This document shows positions 1-6,499 of a DNA stretch of 31,189 bases, one piece after another. The position numbers were made by a program, and so were the translations under genes. The DNA comes from JBJKSO01 sp046703825 (GTDB lineage Bacteria > Chloroflexota > Dormibacteria > Aeolococcales > Bog-877): assembly GCA_046703825.1 (NCBI GenBank), contig JBJKSO010000038.1, positions 1 to 31,189 on the forward strand, written 5' to 3'. The stretch's first letter is position 1; each line of letters starts with the position of its first letter. The notes beneath the pieces are model-generated. The model did not search any database, was not told the DNA's origin, and saw nothing but the letters and a program-made list of their open reading frames with translations.

Positions 1-195
1 CCCGGTCGAAGGGTCGTAGTAGCGGCCTCGCATGTAGTAGAGACCGGCCTCGGTGGCCAGGTCCTGGCCCTCGAACTGCAGCGGGGTGAAGCTGCCGCTG
101 GAGGAGACCGTGTTCCCGAAGGCGTCATGGTGTGGAGCCGATCTCGGGTACTTGGAGGGTGAGACGCTGGTGGGCTGGTTGTCCACCCGACTAGG
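1..195 (-). CDS. RHS-repeat core fragment, continues past the left edge
   Basis: Reading leftwards on the minus strand, this open frame gives HDAFGN, then LQFEGQDLATEAGLYYMRG and RGRYYDPSTG. This is the hallmark of the RHS repeat-associated core domain that ends the shell of RHS/YD polymorphic proteins and precedes a variable C-terminal toxin tip. The frame is closed upstream by a stop at 196-198 and has no good start; a GTG at 184-186 is possible. Recognisable core homology begins only near 129, so the long upstream YD-repeat shell is absent. I read it as a displaced orphan tip or a truncated remnant. The tip itself would lie beyond the left edge. The family assignment is firm; whether the gene is functional is unknown. 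Confidence 0.75.
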
Positions 196-305
196 TCATA
201 GACGTCGGTGGTCGGCCTCCGAGCGTGAACCCACCCCAGCCTCCTCACATCGCCATGGGTGGGTCACCTCCACTACAGGGCTCGTATTCGGGGAAACGAC
301 AAACT

Positions 306-527
306 TCATCCAAAAGCCAGTGCGAGTCCGACTGCAATGCATACGATCCAGAGGCCGGGGATCACTGTTCTGTTTGCGCGCCGCCGCGCTTGATCTCTCA
401 GGGTCCGCTCTTGTTCGGACTGAGGTGGTACAAGTCCATACGGCATCAGCTTCTGCATTCCCAACCAACCAGCTGTGCCACTGATGGCGATAGTCACTGC
501 CAGGCCGACGTAAAGCGCGCCTCTCAT
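306..527 (-). CDS. small membrane protein, unknown function
   Basis: This 73-residue protein begins MRGALYVGLAVTIAISG. It has one hydrophobic segment near the N-terminus (about residues 3-22) and a second at the C-terminus (VIPGLWIVCIAVGLALAF). A charged linker rich in Arg, Gln and Glu lies between them. The ATG overlaps the stop of the upstream gene as ATGA, which is typical of translational coupling. I chose this ATG over upstream in-frame codons because of that overlap. No family is recognised. It is the last gene of a likely three-gene operon of small membrane proteins ending just before the RHS fragment. An immunity or accessory role is conceivable from position only. Confidence 0.6.
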   Translation of the reverse strand: MRGALYVGLAVTIAISGTAGWLGMQKLMPYGLVPPQSEQERTLRDQARRRANRTVIPGLWIVCIAVGLALAFG

Positions 528-844
528 CGGTGCAGAGTCGCATAGAAGATCATTCCTGTAGCGAAGCCCATCCCGCCGGTCGTCGGCAAAAGCCCTATCG
601 CCCCCCACGCGCCGAGCAGAGTACCGCCGTCCAAAGTGGCCGACAACGCTCCATACCCAAAGCCTGCCAGTACGAGATCAGCCGACCCCATAGTAAGCAC
701 TGCCGCTACAGCACCAACACCAAACAAACCAGCTGTTAGCAATGCCTGCTTGTGTGCCTGGTACCACGCCGCTGGGTCCGCCGCGGCAACGACAATGGGC
801 GAGAGACCAGCTACTGGTTTCGCGCCGCTAAGGTCTCTCGTCAC
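524..844 (-). CDS. small Gly/Ala-rich membrane protein, unknown function
   Basis: This 106-residue protein starts at GTG (844). After an N-terminal stretch with DPAAWYQAHKQ it is almost entirely hydrophobic and rich in Gly, Ala and Leu, with two or three likely membrane segments (LLTAGLFGVGAVAAVLTMG, then a Gly-rich stretch to the C-terminus). No Shine-Dalgarno is seen before the GTG. Translation may depend on the preceding gene, which ends 38 nt upstream. The stop overlaps the ATG of the next gene. No family is recognised. Small glycine-rich hydrophobic proteins include bacteriocin-like and immunity-like peptides, but nothing diagnostic is visible. Confidence 0.55.
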   Translation of the reverse strand: MTRDLSGAKPVAGLSPIVVAAADPAAWYQAHKQALLTAGLFGVGAVAAVLTMGSADLVLAGFGYGALSATLDGGTLLGAWGAIGLLPTTGGMGFATGMIFYATLHR

Positions 845-882
845 GCATCACTGGTTGTGTGGCGCCGCGGGTTCGCCGATCG

Positions 883-1095
883 TCAGTTCCGGGGATACCT
901 TGGCAGGATAGGTGGCGCTCCCCCATAGACGAGGAGCCTCCAGCTCGCCCCCACCATCACCAGGCCCAACAATCCGCAGACGATCCTCACCCCAGCATCC
1001 CCGTTGGGAGAGATGCCCCAAGAAACGAATACCAGGCCAATCATGCCCACCAGCACGCCGACCAAGATCTCGCGGCGCCGCTCTGGAGTCCTCAT
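883..1095 (-). CDS. small two-helix membrane protein, possibly leaderless
   Basis: This 70-residue protein begins MRTPERRREILVGVLVG. It has a basic N-terminus and two hydrophobic segments (ILVGVLVGMIGLVFVSWGI and VRIVCGLLGLVMVGASWRLL) joined by a short polar loop, with a Pro/Arg tail. It is the first gene of the minus-strand run of small membrane proteins. There is no ribosome binding site. A strong sigma-70-type promoter instead places the transcription start on or next to the ATG, which supports both this start codon and the reality of the gene. The function is unknown. Confidence 0.6.
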   Translation of the reverse strand: MRTPERRREILVGVLVGMIGLVFVSWGISPNGDAGVRIVCGLLGLVMVGASWRLLVYGGAPPILPRYPRN

Positions 1096-1102
1096 GCCGG
1101 GG

Positions 1103-1130
1103 ATTCTAACCGCTGGCCAGGCACTGTCAA
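1103..1130 (-). promoter_or_regulatory. Strong promoter positioned for a leaderless mRNA
   Basis: On the minus strand the sequence reads TTGACA (1130-1125), a 16-nt spacer, then TAGAAT (1108-1103). Seven nucleotides separate the -10 from the ATG at 1095-1093, so the predicted +1 is the A of the start codon. There is no Shine-Dalgarno. The hexamers are seen directly; leaderless transcription is inferred. Confidence 0.6.
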
Positions 1131-1299
1131 GACCTTTGTCACACTTCGTTTATCGATCGTGATTGGATCTAAGACGAAGACTCCAGCACGGCCCTCACCC
1201 CATCGGCCGCGCAGTCCATCGGGCGATGATATCCCGGACCTGCGGGCGGCCCAGAGCCGCGCCACTGGGCCGCCCGCTAACCCGAGATTGCGGAATCCT

Positions 1300-1920
1300 T
1301 TAGTTGACCCAGTAGCCCTGATAGTGAGCTCCGTTACCGTACAGCCCCACCCGTAGGTAGAGAGTGTCGACTACCGCACAGGCAGAAGTGTACGGAATGC
1401 AGTCGAAGCCAGCTTGAGCGTTCATGCCCTTCTCGATGAACCAAGTTCCATCAACGTCGATGTTCCCGCAGTAGGTTTGCTCGTCCCAGAAGCCAACGTC
1501 GTAGCTGTCACCGCAGGTAGTCCAGCTATTGTATGCGTAGGATCCGTTATATTCCCACTCCCCGTCTACCCAGTTGCAAAGTAAGCCCGAATCCTCACAC
1601 ACCTTGTAGTCGGCATACTGCCAAGTGTAGCCCGCGGGTGCGAGGGTACCAGCACCGCCAGGGATAGGCTGACTTGCCCCCGGCAGGCCTTCCGCTTGCG
1701 CATTGAGCATGGCCTGCGACTCGGACGCTGCTGGTGCGCTGAAGGATTCAGTGACCGTTACCCCCGGCGATGGGCTCGTAGTCGATACTGTCGCTGCCGT
1801 AGAACTCGCCAGTGCAGTGCTTTGCAGAGATAGCAAAGTGCTGATTCCGAGAGCAAGGATTGCCAAGGCCAAAGAGGCGCATCGAGCTACGTTCCAGGAA
1901 GCGCTACCGGCTGTTCCCAT
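1300..1920 (-). CDS. secreted Cys/Trp-rich protein, unknown function
   Basis: This 206-residue exported protein has a Sec-type signal peptide: MGTAGSASWNVAR, a hydrophobic core (SLALAILALGISTLL), then an ALAS cleavage region. A Ser/Thr/Pro-rich linker follows. The C-terminal half (from about residue 97) is rich in Trp, Tyr, Gly and Cys, with several Cys (KVCED, LLCNW, TTCGD, TYCGN, FDCIP, SACAV) that probably form disulfides in a compact beta domain. The ATG at 1920 is chosen because AGGAGGTGGCT sits just before it; an upstream in-frame start at 1938 lacks one. The AT-rich palindromic block at 2026-2050 lies about 105 nt upstream. No family is recognised. Confidence 0.7.
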   Translation of the reverse strand: MGTAGSASWNVARCASLALAILALGISTLLSLQSTALASSTAATVSTTSPSPGVTVTESFSAPAASESQAMLNAQAEGLPGASQPIPGGAGTLAPAGYTWQYADYKVCEDSGLLCNWVDGEWEYNGSYAYNSWTTCGDSYDVGFWDEQTYCGNIDVDGTWFIEKGMNAQAGFDCIPYTSACAVVDTLYLRVGLYGNGAHYQGYWVN

Positions 1921-2234
1921 AGCCACCTCCTGTACCACCGTCCCGGGGAGGCTAAGCCCTCCACCACGTCGTGTGAGAGCATGAGCGTGACGGCGGATGG
2001 CGATCGCTGCGCCGAAGTGTCAATACGGTAACTTATAACTTATAAGTTATTCCGACGATCAGACGAATGACTGCTCCGAGCCCGGCGCTGACAAGGAAGT
2101 GACGCCCGGCCAATACTCGAAGAGAGCAGGCGGCATCTGACAAGTCCGGGCTTGTCTTGAGCTGAGATCAAATCGGATCGGCGTTACGGACGTGCAGACG
2201 CCCAAATCACGGATCCGATTCAGCGCCATCCAGG
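1921..2234. other. Intergenic region upstream of the secreted protein
   Basis: No gene is seen. The region holds the Shine-Dalgarno of the minus-strand secreted protein and the AT-rich palindromic block at 2026-2050. It ends where an IS110-type transposase remnant begins on the plus strand. No clear sigma-70 hexamer pair was found for the minus-strand gene. A TTGACA occurs on the minus strand at 2023-2018, but no -10 follows at the right distance. Confidence 0.4.
2026..2046 (-). promoter_or_regulatory. AT-rich palindromic element (CTTATAA / GTTAC type)
   Basis: On the minus strand the segment contains CTTATAAG, a second TATAAG, and GTTACCG. It includes the perfect palindrome ACTTATAAGT. It stands out against GC-rich surroundings and points toward the secreted-protein gene about 105 nt downstream. 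Similar CTTATAA-GTTAC elements occur at 4003-4020 and 5833-5850. It could be an operator or a promoter element; this is inference. Confidence 0.35.
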
Positions 2235-2444
2235 GACGGCCCGGCCCTTCGCGCCAAGCACCGGCTCAGCAAGTTCCTGCTGCGCCGAGGGGTGCAAGCC
2301 CCCGGAATAACGGCCTGGACCCGCAAGCACGAGGCGTGGCTGAATGGCCTCAGGTTCGAGCACATCGCCGACCAGGTGGTGTTCCAGGACTACCGGAGCA
2401 CCGTCCACGCAGCGGAGGAACGGGGCAAGCGGCTCGACCTCTAG
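2235..2444 (+). mobile_element. IS110-family transposase remnant (C-terminal part)
   Basis: This 70-codon open stretch in one frame reads AKHRLSKFLLRRG, then TAWTRKHEAWLNGLRFEH, then EERGKRLDL and a TAG stop. It resembles the linker of IS110/IS116/IS902-type DEDD transposases, where a KHRLSKFLLRHG-like helix, W-T-x-x-H-x-x-WL and LRFE motifs precede the C-terminal transposase domain. The N-terminal catalytic DEDD domain and the downstream Ser-containing domain are both missing. It is therefore a dead fragment that marks a past insertion. No terminal repeats were found. The family call rests on motif memory. Confidence 0.6.
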
Positions 2445-2454
2445 CCGCTTGAGC

Positions 2455-2736
2455 TCAATCTAGCTCCCTTCGCAGCCTGCGTAAACGGGTTCGATATGAA
2501 ACAGCTACCCAGACGCCGGCGCCAACCAGGATCGGGTCCAGCACAGCCAGTGCCAAGGCTGCGCTACGCCCTGGTGGACCCATTCCAGCTAGTCCGCCGC
2601 TAATTCCTATCGAGACCAAGAGGCATGCCACCAGGAGCGCCTCCCAGCGCACGAACCGCCCTCGCAAGGCCTCAATCTCGACCTTGACCTGTGACTCCGG
2701 TTTGGGCACCTTGTGAGGAGGGATGATCCGGCGCAT
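2455..2736 (-). CDS. small two-helix membrane protein, unknown function
   Basis: This 93-residue protein starts at ATG 2736 (MRRIIPPHKVPKPES); an alternative TTG lies at 2742. A charged N-terminal region (about 35 residues, KVEIEALRGRFVRWE) precedes two hydrophobic helices (ALLVACLLVSIGISGGLAGM and AALALAVLDPILVGAGVWVAV). The tail is basic (SYRTRLRRLRRELD). The shape suggests an inner-membrane protein with a cytoplasmic basic tail. No Shine-Dalgarno is obvious. No family is recognised. It sits just downstream of the IS110 stub on the opposite strand. Confidence 0.5.
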   Translation of the reverse strand: MRRIIPPHKVPKPESQVKVEIEALRGRFVRWEALLVACLLVSIGISGGLAGMGPPGRSAALALAVLDPILVGAGVWVAVSYRTRLRRLRRELD

Positions 2737-2929
2737 TTCCAAGCCGCACTAGTGACCGGCGACCGTAAGCAGCCTCTGTCTCTTCACCGCATCGCCCAGC
2801 CATACCAGCCGCAGGCTCGAAATCATACTCCTGCTCACCACCAGTGGGACGAACCGACTGCAGATCCGGAGGTAGTGTCGCGTATCGCCTGCCTTCCCCA
2901 TCCATGCACAGCTAGACCTGCCGCCAATT

Positions 2930-3282
2930 TCAACACCCTGCTAGATCAAGCCGCCGACGTCCGCGATCAATGAATGGACTGCTGCCTCCTATGATCTTAC
3001 AGCAGGGCTGTCCGCCGACTCTACGCTGTATAGCATGTGTATCCCCAGCTAGTGTATGAGCCAGCATAGTACTCCCACCAGCGGCCGTCGAACGTGTGTC
3101 GCTGGAGTTGATGGGGCCCCAGTATATGTAAACTTCATCGTACGGTGCCAGCGTCACGAGTCCGCTCGTCGCGACTGCATAATTCCCAGGACAGCCCCCC
3201 ACGCCGAGGTTAACCTTACCTTGCAGGTTTTGCGGATTGCTAGGGTCCGGGTCCCATAGCCATACCCAGCATCCCACTTGTG
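2930..3282 (-). pseudogene. Displaced C-terminal frame of the secreted protein at 3154-3846
   Basis: This minus-strand frame is offset by one from the upstream secreted-protein gene and overlaps its last 129 nt. From the homopolymer at 3283-3288 it reads AQVGCWVWLWDPDPSNPQ, then NLGVGGCPGNYAVATSG, then PYDEVYIYWGP. This sequence is Gly, Cys and aromatic rich and looks like a normal secreted domain. The in-frame alternative (KWDAGYGYGTRTLAIRKTCK, then VRLTSAWG) looks less natural. One extra G in the six-G run would join the two parts. It may be a true frameshift, a phase-variable tract or a sequencing error. Confidence 0.45.
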
Positions 3283-3846
3283 CCCCCCACTAACCTCCTC
3301 ATAGCCTACGCACACTGTTCCGTATGAGATGATTTTGCAACTCCCCGTGTAGCCATCAGGGTTGGCCATGGCGTTTGGGCTAGACGTAGATGCACTTCTC
3401 GGCGCAGGTGCAACTACGGGGACTTGCTGGGCGGGTGCCGCTACAACGACTGCCGCGGTCGATGTAACTCCAGCGGGGATCATCCCGGGGATTTGGCCGA
3501 CGGAAACGAATGAGATACTTTGGACGGTGTATCCGTCGGCAGCGAAATCCTTTGCGTACGGAACCGCTTCAATTTGCATGGTCTCAGCTGCGGCCCACAC
3601 TTGCCAAGACTTGAGGGACGAGGATGCAGTCGGGTAGCTCGTCGGCCCAGGGTCCGTCGCTGGCGGCACGAGTCCTGGCGGCGCCTGATTGGGTGCTGTG
3701 GAGAGGCCAGTTGCTGCGACTGGCCGAGCTATAGCAGAGCTGACAAGGCTCACCGTGCTCACGGCGAGCGCTGCTCCTAGCGTGAGGGCTAGTCTCATGG
3801 CAGGATGCAGCCTGCTTAGACGGTTTCTGGCGGCACCTTGTGACAC
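3154..3846 (-). CDS. secreted protein, unknown function, probably frameshifted near its end
   Basis: This 230-codon gene starts at GTG 3846, with GGAGGG six nt upstream. The N-terminus (MSQGAARNRLSRLHPAMR, a hydrophobic core LALTLGAALAVSTVSLVSS, then AIARPVAA) is a Sec signal peptide. A Pro/Ser/Thr-rich linker follows, then a region with WQVWAAAETMQIEAVPYAKD. A second Ala/Pro/Ser linker precedes a Cys/Gly/Tyr-rich C-terminal part (SCKIISYGTVCVGYEEV). A G6 run (3288-3283 on the minus strand) probably breaks the frame there; the better-looking continuation is in the displaced frame ending at 2930. A strong promoter lies just upstream. No family is recognised. Confidence 0.6.
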   Translation of the reverse strand: MSQGAARNRLSRLHPAMRLALTLGAALAVSTVSLVSSAIARPVAATGLSTAPNQAPPGLVPPATDPGPTSYPTASSSLKSWQVWAAAETMQIEAVPYAKDFAADGYTVQSISFVSVGQIPGMIPAGVTSTAAVVVAAPAQQVPVVAPAPRSASTSSPNAMANPDGYTGSCKIISYGTVCVGYEEVSGGHKWDAGYGYGTRTLAIRKTCKVRLTSAWGAVLGIMQSRRADS

Positions 3847-3881
3847 GTCGAGCCCTCCACGCCAGATACGGAAACGCGGCG

Positions 3882-3909
3882 ATCATACGCCCGTGCTGCA
3901 GAAAGTCAA
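3882..3909 (-). promoter_or_regulatory. Sigma-70-type promoter of the secreted protein gene
   Basis: The minus strand shows TTGACT (3909-3904), a 16-nt spacer and TATGAT (3887-3882). The predicted start near 3875 leaves a leader of about 29 nt containing the GGAGGG ribosome binding site of the GTG-started gene at 3846. Confidence 0.6.
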
Positions 3910-4002
3910 CCCTTAGAGTCCAGCTAGTTGGCTCCTTCGGATTGGCCGATAATCCCATGGTTTGCCACACTCGGCAAGAGCGATCGGCGGGCGAGACACC
4001 AT

Positions 4003-4020
4003 CGTGTAACAAATTATAAG
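4003..4020 (-). promoter_or_regulatory. CTTATAA-GTTACACG element
   Basis: The minus strand reads CTTATAATTTGTTACACG. It matches the plus-strand element at 5833-5850 at 16 of 18 positions and partly resembles the block at 2026-2046. It lies about 155 nt upstream of the secreted gene at 3846 and points toward it. It also lies between two divergent secreted-protein genes. A regulatory role is inferred from placement only. Confidence 0.35.
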
Positions 4021-4210
4021 AATTGTCGGAGCGGCCAGCCCATTCAGCCGTCTGCTTACGAGTGCCACCCTCCCAGCTGGCCAGGCTTCACCACCCTGGC
4101 AACGCGGGCAGATACTGACCCGTTACATACCATCGGTCTCGACATGACACGCAAGCCCCATACTGCCATCGGCTCCCGTTGCGGAACCATCGAAGAGAGG
4201 AGGAATGGGG

Positions 4211-4810
4211 ATGGTCCCAGGTCACCGTGCGTTCCGTCGAGTGGCTATCTATTCGTTGGCTGTTGCACTAGGATGGGGCGGCTTGGGCGCAGGAGTGTTG
4301 ACCGCAGAGGCCGCAACGCCTAGTACTGCCAGCCCCACTCCTCAGGTCCAGACGTGCAGCCCTTACGAGGAGTACGTTCCAACGAGTTGGCACGCATCGT
4401 TTGCTACGTCCGCGCCGGAGTACACGTATACTGTGCGAAACGGTGGCGGCACGTGGAACACTGAGAGCTTTTCCGTAACCAGCAGTCAGTCATACACGGC
4501 ATCTCTGACGGTAAGCGCCAATATATCGGTCGATGCCAGCGTGATCGTTGCAGGGACAACTGCGACCACCGGGGTCAGCGTGGCTGCCTCCGCGACCAAG
4601 TCAACTGGGTATGCACTCACAGCGAACCTTGACACCCCACCCGGGTACTACGCCCACTTTGAGTCAGGTGCTTGGAGCGAGGCGAGCGATGGGAACGTGT
4701 ACCAGGTGCAGTACAACTGCAGTCAGACGTACTTGGGAGCGGTGTACTCGACCAACACGCCAAAAACTCGCGATGCGGGGATAAACGACTGGTACAACAC
4801 CACGGCCTAA
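4211..4810 (+). CDS. secreted beta-rich Ser/Thr protein, unknown function
   Basis: This 199-residue exported protein uses the ATG at 4211, seven nt after AGGAGG. The ATG at 4205 is only one nt from that site and is less likely. A signal peptide (MVPGHRAFRRVAIYSLAVAL, then a Gly/Leu core, ending TAEAATPS) is followed by a mature part starting with TCSPYEEYVPTSWHASF. The centre (about residues 90-150) alternates polar and nonpolar residues (SQSYTASLTVSANISVDASV, then TTATTGVSVAASATKSTGYA) and predicts long beta strands. A single late Cys (YNCSQTY) may pair with the Cys near the mature N-terminus. The strand pattern recalls pore-forming beta-hairpins, but no family is recognised. Confidence 0.72.
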   Translation: MVPGHRAFRRVAIYSLAVALGWGGLGAGVLTAEAATPSTASPTPQVQTCSPYEEYVPTSWHASFATSAPEYTYTVRNGGGTWNTESFSVTSSQSYTASLTVSANISVDASVIVAGTTATTGVSVAASATKSTGYALTANLDTPPGYYAHFESGAWSEASDGNVYQVQYNCSQTYLGAVYSTNTPKTRDAGINDWYNTTA

Positions 4811-4814
4811 CGAG

Positions 4815-5264
4815 GTGACTCGGGGACCTGGGTTAGTGCGACACCTGGGCGGGGTCGCAGTTTGTGGTGCCACCATCCTTGCTCTCATTGGCGTGGCTGG
4901 CTGTGCAGCGGGCATGCCCACGCCAAGGCCGACACCGACGCCCACCGCGCCTGATCTGACTGGATACGGAAGGGGTTCGACGATTGTTGCTCCGCGCGTG
5001 GGCCGTGGTCCAGGGCAGGTCGCGACATTTGCCGCTCCAGGGTCAGCGTTCTTCGTGGTGCTTTGGTGCGTCGGACCAGGTAGGCCCACGTTGCGGGTGA
5101 ACACCGGTCGGCCGAACGTGTTCCCTGAATGCACGCTTCATAGTATCGACGGGGAGAATTTCGACAGCACCAAGGGCCAGAGCATTACCGTTGACCTTAC
5201 GGTGCCGGCCACCACCAGGTGGGAGGTGTACATCACCGAGTTCCCAGTTCCCTCACCCACGTGA
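4815..5264 (+). CDS. putative lipoprotein, unknown function
   Basis: This 149-residue protein starts at GTG 4815, four nt after the preceding stop; GTG at 4836 is an alternative. The N-terminus has a hydrophobic stretch (GGVAVCGATILALIGVAGC) ending in a lipobox-like V-A-G-C, which would make Cys30 the lipidated residue. A Pro/Thr linker (TPRPTPTPTAP) tethers a domain of about 100 residues with a Cys pair (VLWCVGPG and PECTLHS). That domain ends in a strand-rich region (SITVDLTVPATTRWEVYITE), perhaps a small beta sandwich. It is probably cotranscribed with the secreted protein at 4211. No family is recognised. Confidence 0.65.
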   Translation: MTRGPGLVRHLGGVAVCGATILALIGVAGCAAGMPTPRPTPTPTAPDLTGYGRGSTIVAPRVGRGPGQVATFAAPGSAFFVVLWCVGPGRPTLRVNTGRPNVFPECTLHSIDGENFDSTKGQSITVDLTVPATTRWEVYITEFPVPSPT

Positions 5265-5823
5265 AGTAGCCCGCAGGGGTGCGAGGCTGCCCAATTGGCG
5301 CACTTGGGAGACGCAACCGGCCAGCGGGGAGACGGGGCGCGGCTGGTTCACCACCTCGGCTCAAACTTCCGGCTAGCGAACTGGTCACGGTGAACGGCGC
5401 CACCGGCTCCGACCCGTCCGAGCATGTTGACCCGAAGTGGAACACTCCATCGCTGTTGCTGCCCAGGCTGCCCACATTCACGAGCACTCCCTGCTGCCCC
5501 TACGGCTGGTACCAGGACAGGGTGACGGTGATCGACTCGGCGGTGTCCGGCGAGCCACCACCGCTTCCCAAGCCCTGCCAGGACTGGTCCACGCCGCACG
5601 TCTCGTAGGTGAACGTGGAGGTCACGGACCCGCTCGTGTCGATCTCGGTCTCCGTCGCGCACAAGGAGTAGTTGCCCCAGCTCGTGGGGACGGCTATCCC
5701 GGTGGTGTAGGTCCCAGGTGCATAGGTGTAGGACGCGTGGACCGAGGTGCTTGTGGAGACGGCCGGCGCGCCGCCCTGGTGTTGGGGAAGATTCCCGCCA
5801 CCTTGGCCCTCTCTACAGGAACT
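5233..5823 (-). pseudogene. Decayed minus-strand coding remnant of a secreted-type protein
   Basis: One minus-strand frame runs from after a stop at 5824-5826 to a stop at 5233 and is interrupted by a single TAG at 5500-5502. Before the TAG it reads STSVHASYTYAPGTYTTG, PTSWGNYSLCATETE, FTYETCGVDQSW, then SITVTLSWYQP. After it comes GVLVNVGSLGSNSDG, then VFHFGSTCSDGSEPVAPF. The aromatic, Ser/Thr and Cys pattern is protein-like on both sides of the stop, and no start codon is evident. The segment overlaps the 3' end of the plus-strand lipoprotein gene. It is most simply a dead fragment of an exported protein, possibly of the same class as others here. Confidence 0.45.
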
Positions 5824-5832
5824 CTAGGAACT

Positions 5833-5850
5833 CTTATAAGTCGTTACACG
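5833..5850 (+). promoter_or_regulatory. CTTATAA-GTTACACG element
   Basis: The plus strand reads CTTATAAGTCGTTACACG, with CTTATAAG being a perfect palindrome. It is about 163 nt upstream of the secreted-protein gene at 6013 and points toward it. It matches the minus-strand element at 4003-4020 at 16 of 18 positions. Confidence 0.35.
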
Positions 5851-6012
5851 CTCGGTTCATCTGGATACGACCTGGTGTACCAGCCTTGCGCAGTAGTCCC
5901 CTTCCGAGTAAGATTTTCTCGCTGCTGCTCAGCTCAGACCGGGAGGATGCCGATCAGCCCATCCGGCGGAACTAGGTGGAGCTGCAACGGCACACGTGAG
6001 TGCGGCGACGGA

Positions 6013-6480
6013 GTGCGAAAGAGACTATGGCCTACCCTGGTGGTGGCTACAGGAATCACCCTGACTCCGCTGATGCTACCGACCGTGAGTGCGGCTGGGC
6101 CAAGCGGACCTACTCCACAAGTCACGGTTCCGGGACCGACGGGTGGCGGGACCATGAACTGCTCCGCTTACCAATACATGTGGCTAAAGACCGGCGGATC
6201 ATACGTTGGTGCGGGTGGTGGCGTTGACTGTGATGCTGCCAATCGAGAATACGTACTTTACGATCTGGCAGGAGTCATTAACGGCAACAAGCAAACACCC
6301 ACCGACGATCCCTCAGCTGGCCCGCAAACTAACAGCGACGGGGAGCTGATTGCGTGGGGACCGACGGCCTGCCTCTCCCAAGATACTGGCTACTTCATTG
6401 AAGGTAACTCCTGGAGTGACTACCAGCAGACGGGACAGTATCGGTTCGCGCTCGCGGACGATTTGATTACGTCCTGCTGA
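6013..6480 (+). CDS. secreted protein, unknown function
   Basis: The open frame extends upstream without a stop, but a signal peptide begins at GTG 6013: MRKRLWPTLVVATGITLTPL, then MLPTVSAAGPSG with a plausible AXA cleavage. This gives a protein of 155 residues. The mature part has a Pro/Gly/Thr linker and then a Cys-containing domain (MNCSAYQYMWLKTGGSYV, VDCDAANREYVLYDL, GPTACLSQDTGYFIEG, ending LITSC). The four Cys may form two disulfides. Only a weak ribosome site (ACGGA) precedes the GTG, so the start is uncertain. No family is recognised. It lies 19 nt before the PASTA lipoprotein gene and may be cotranscribed with it. Confidence 0.6.
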   Translation: MRKRLWPTLVVATGITLTPLMLPTVSAAGPSGPTPQVTVPGPTGGGTMNCSAYQYMWLKTGGSYVGAGGGVDCDAANREYVLYDLAGVINGNKQTPTDDPSAGPQTNSDGELIAWGPTACLSQDTGYFIEGNSWSDYQQTGQYRFALADDLITSC

Positions 6481-6499
6481 TCAACTCAGCTACTGAAGC

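Noticed and set aside
5437..6012. Long N-terminal extension of the secreted protein at 6013
   Set aside because: The extension overlaps the minus-strand remnant and lacks a signal peptide; a proper signal peptide begins at GTG 6013.
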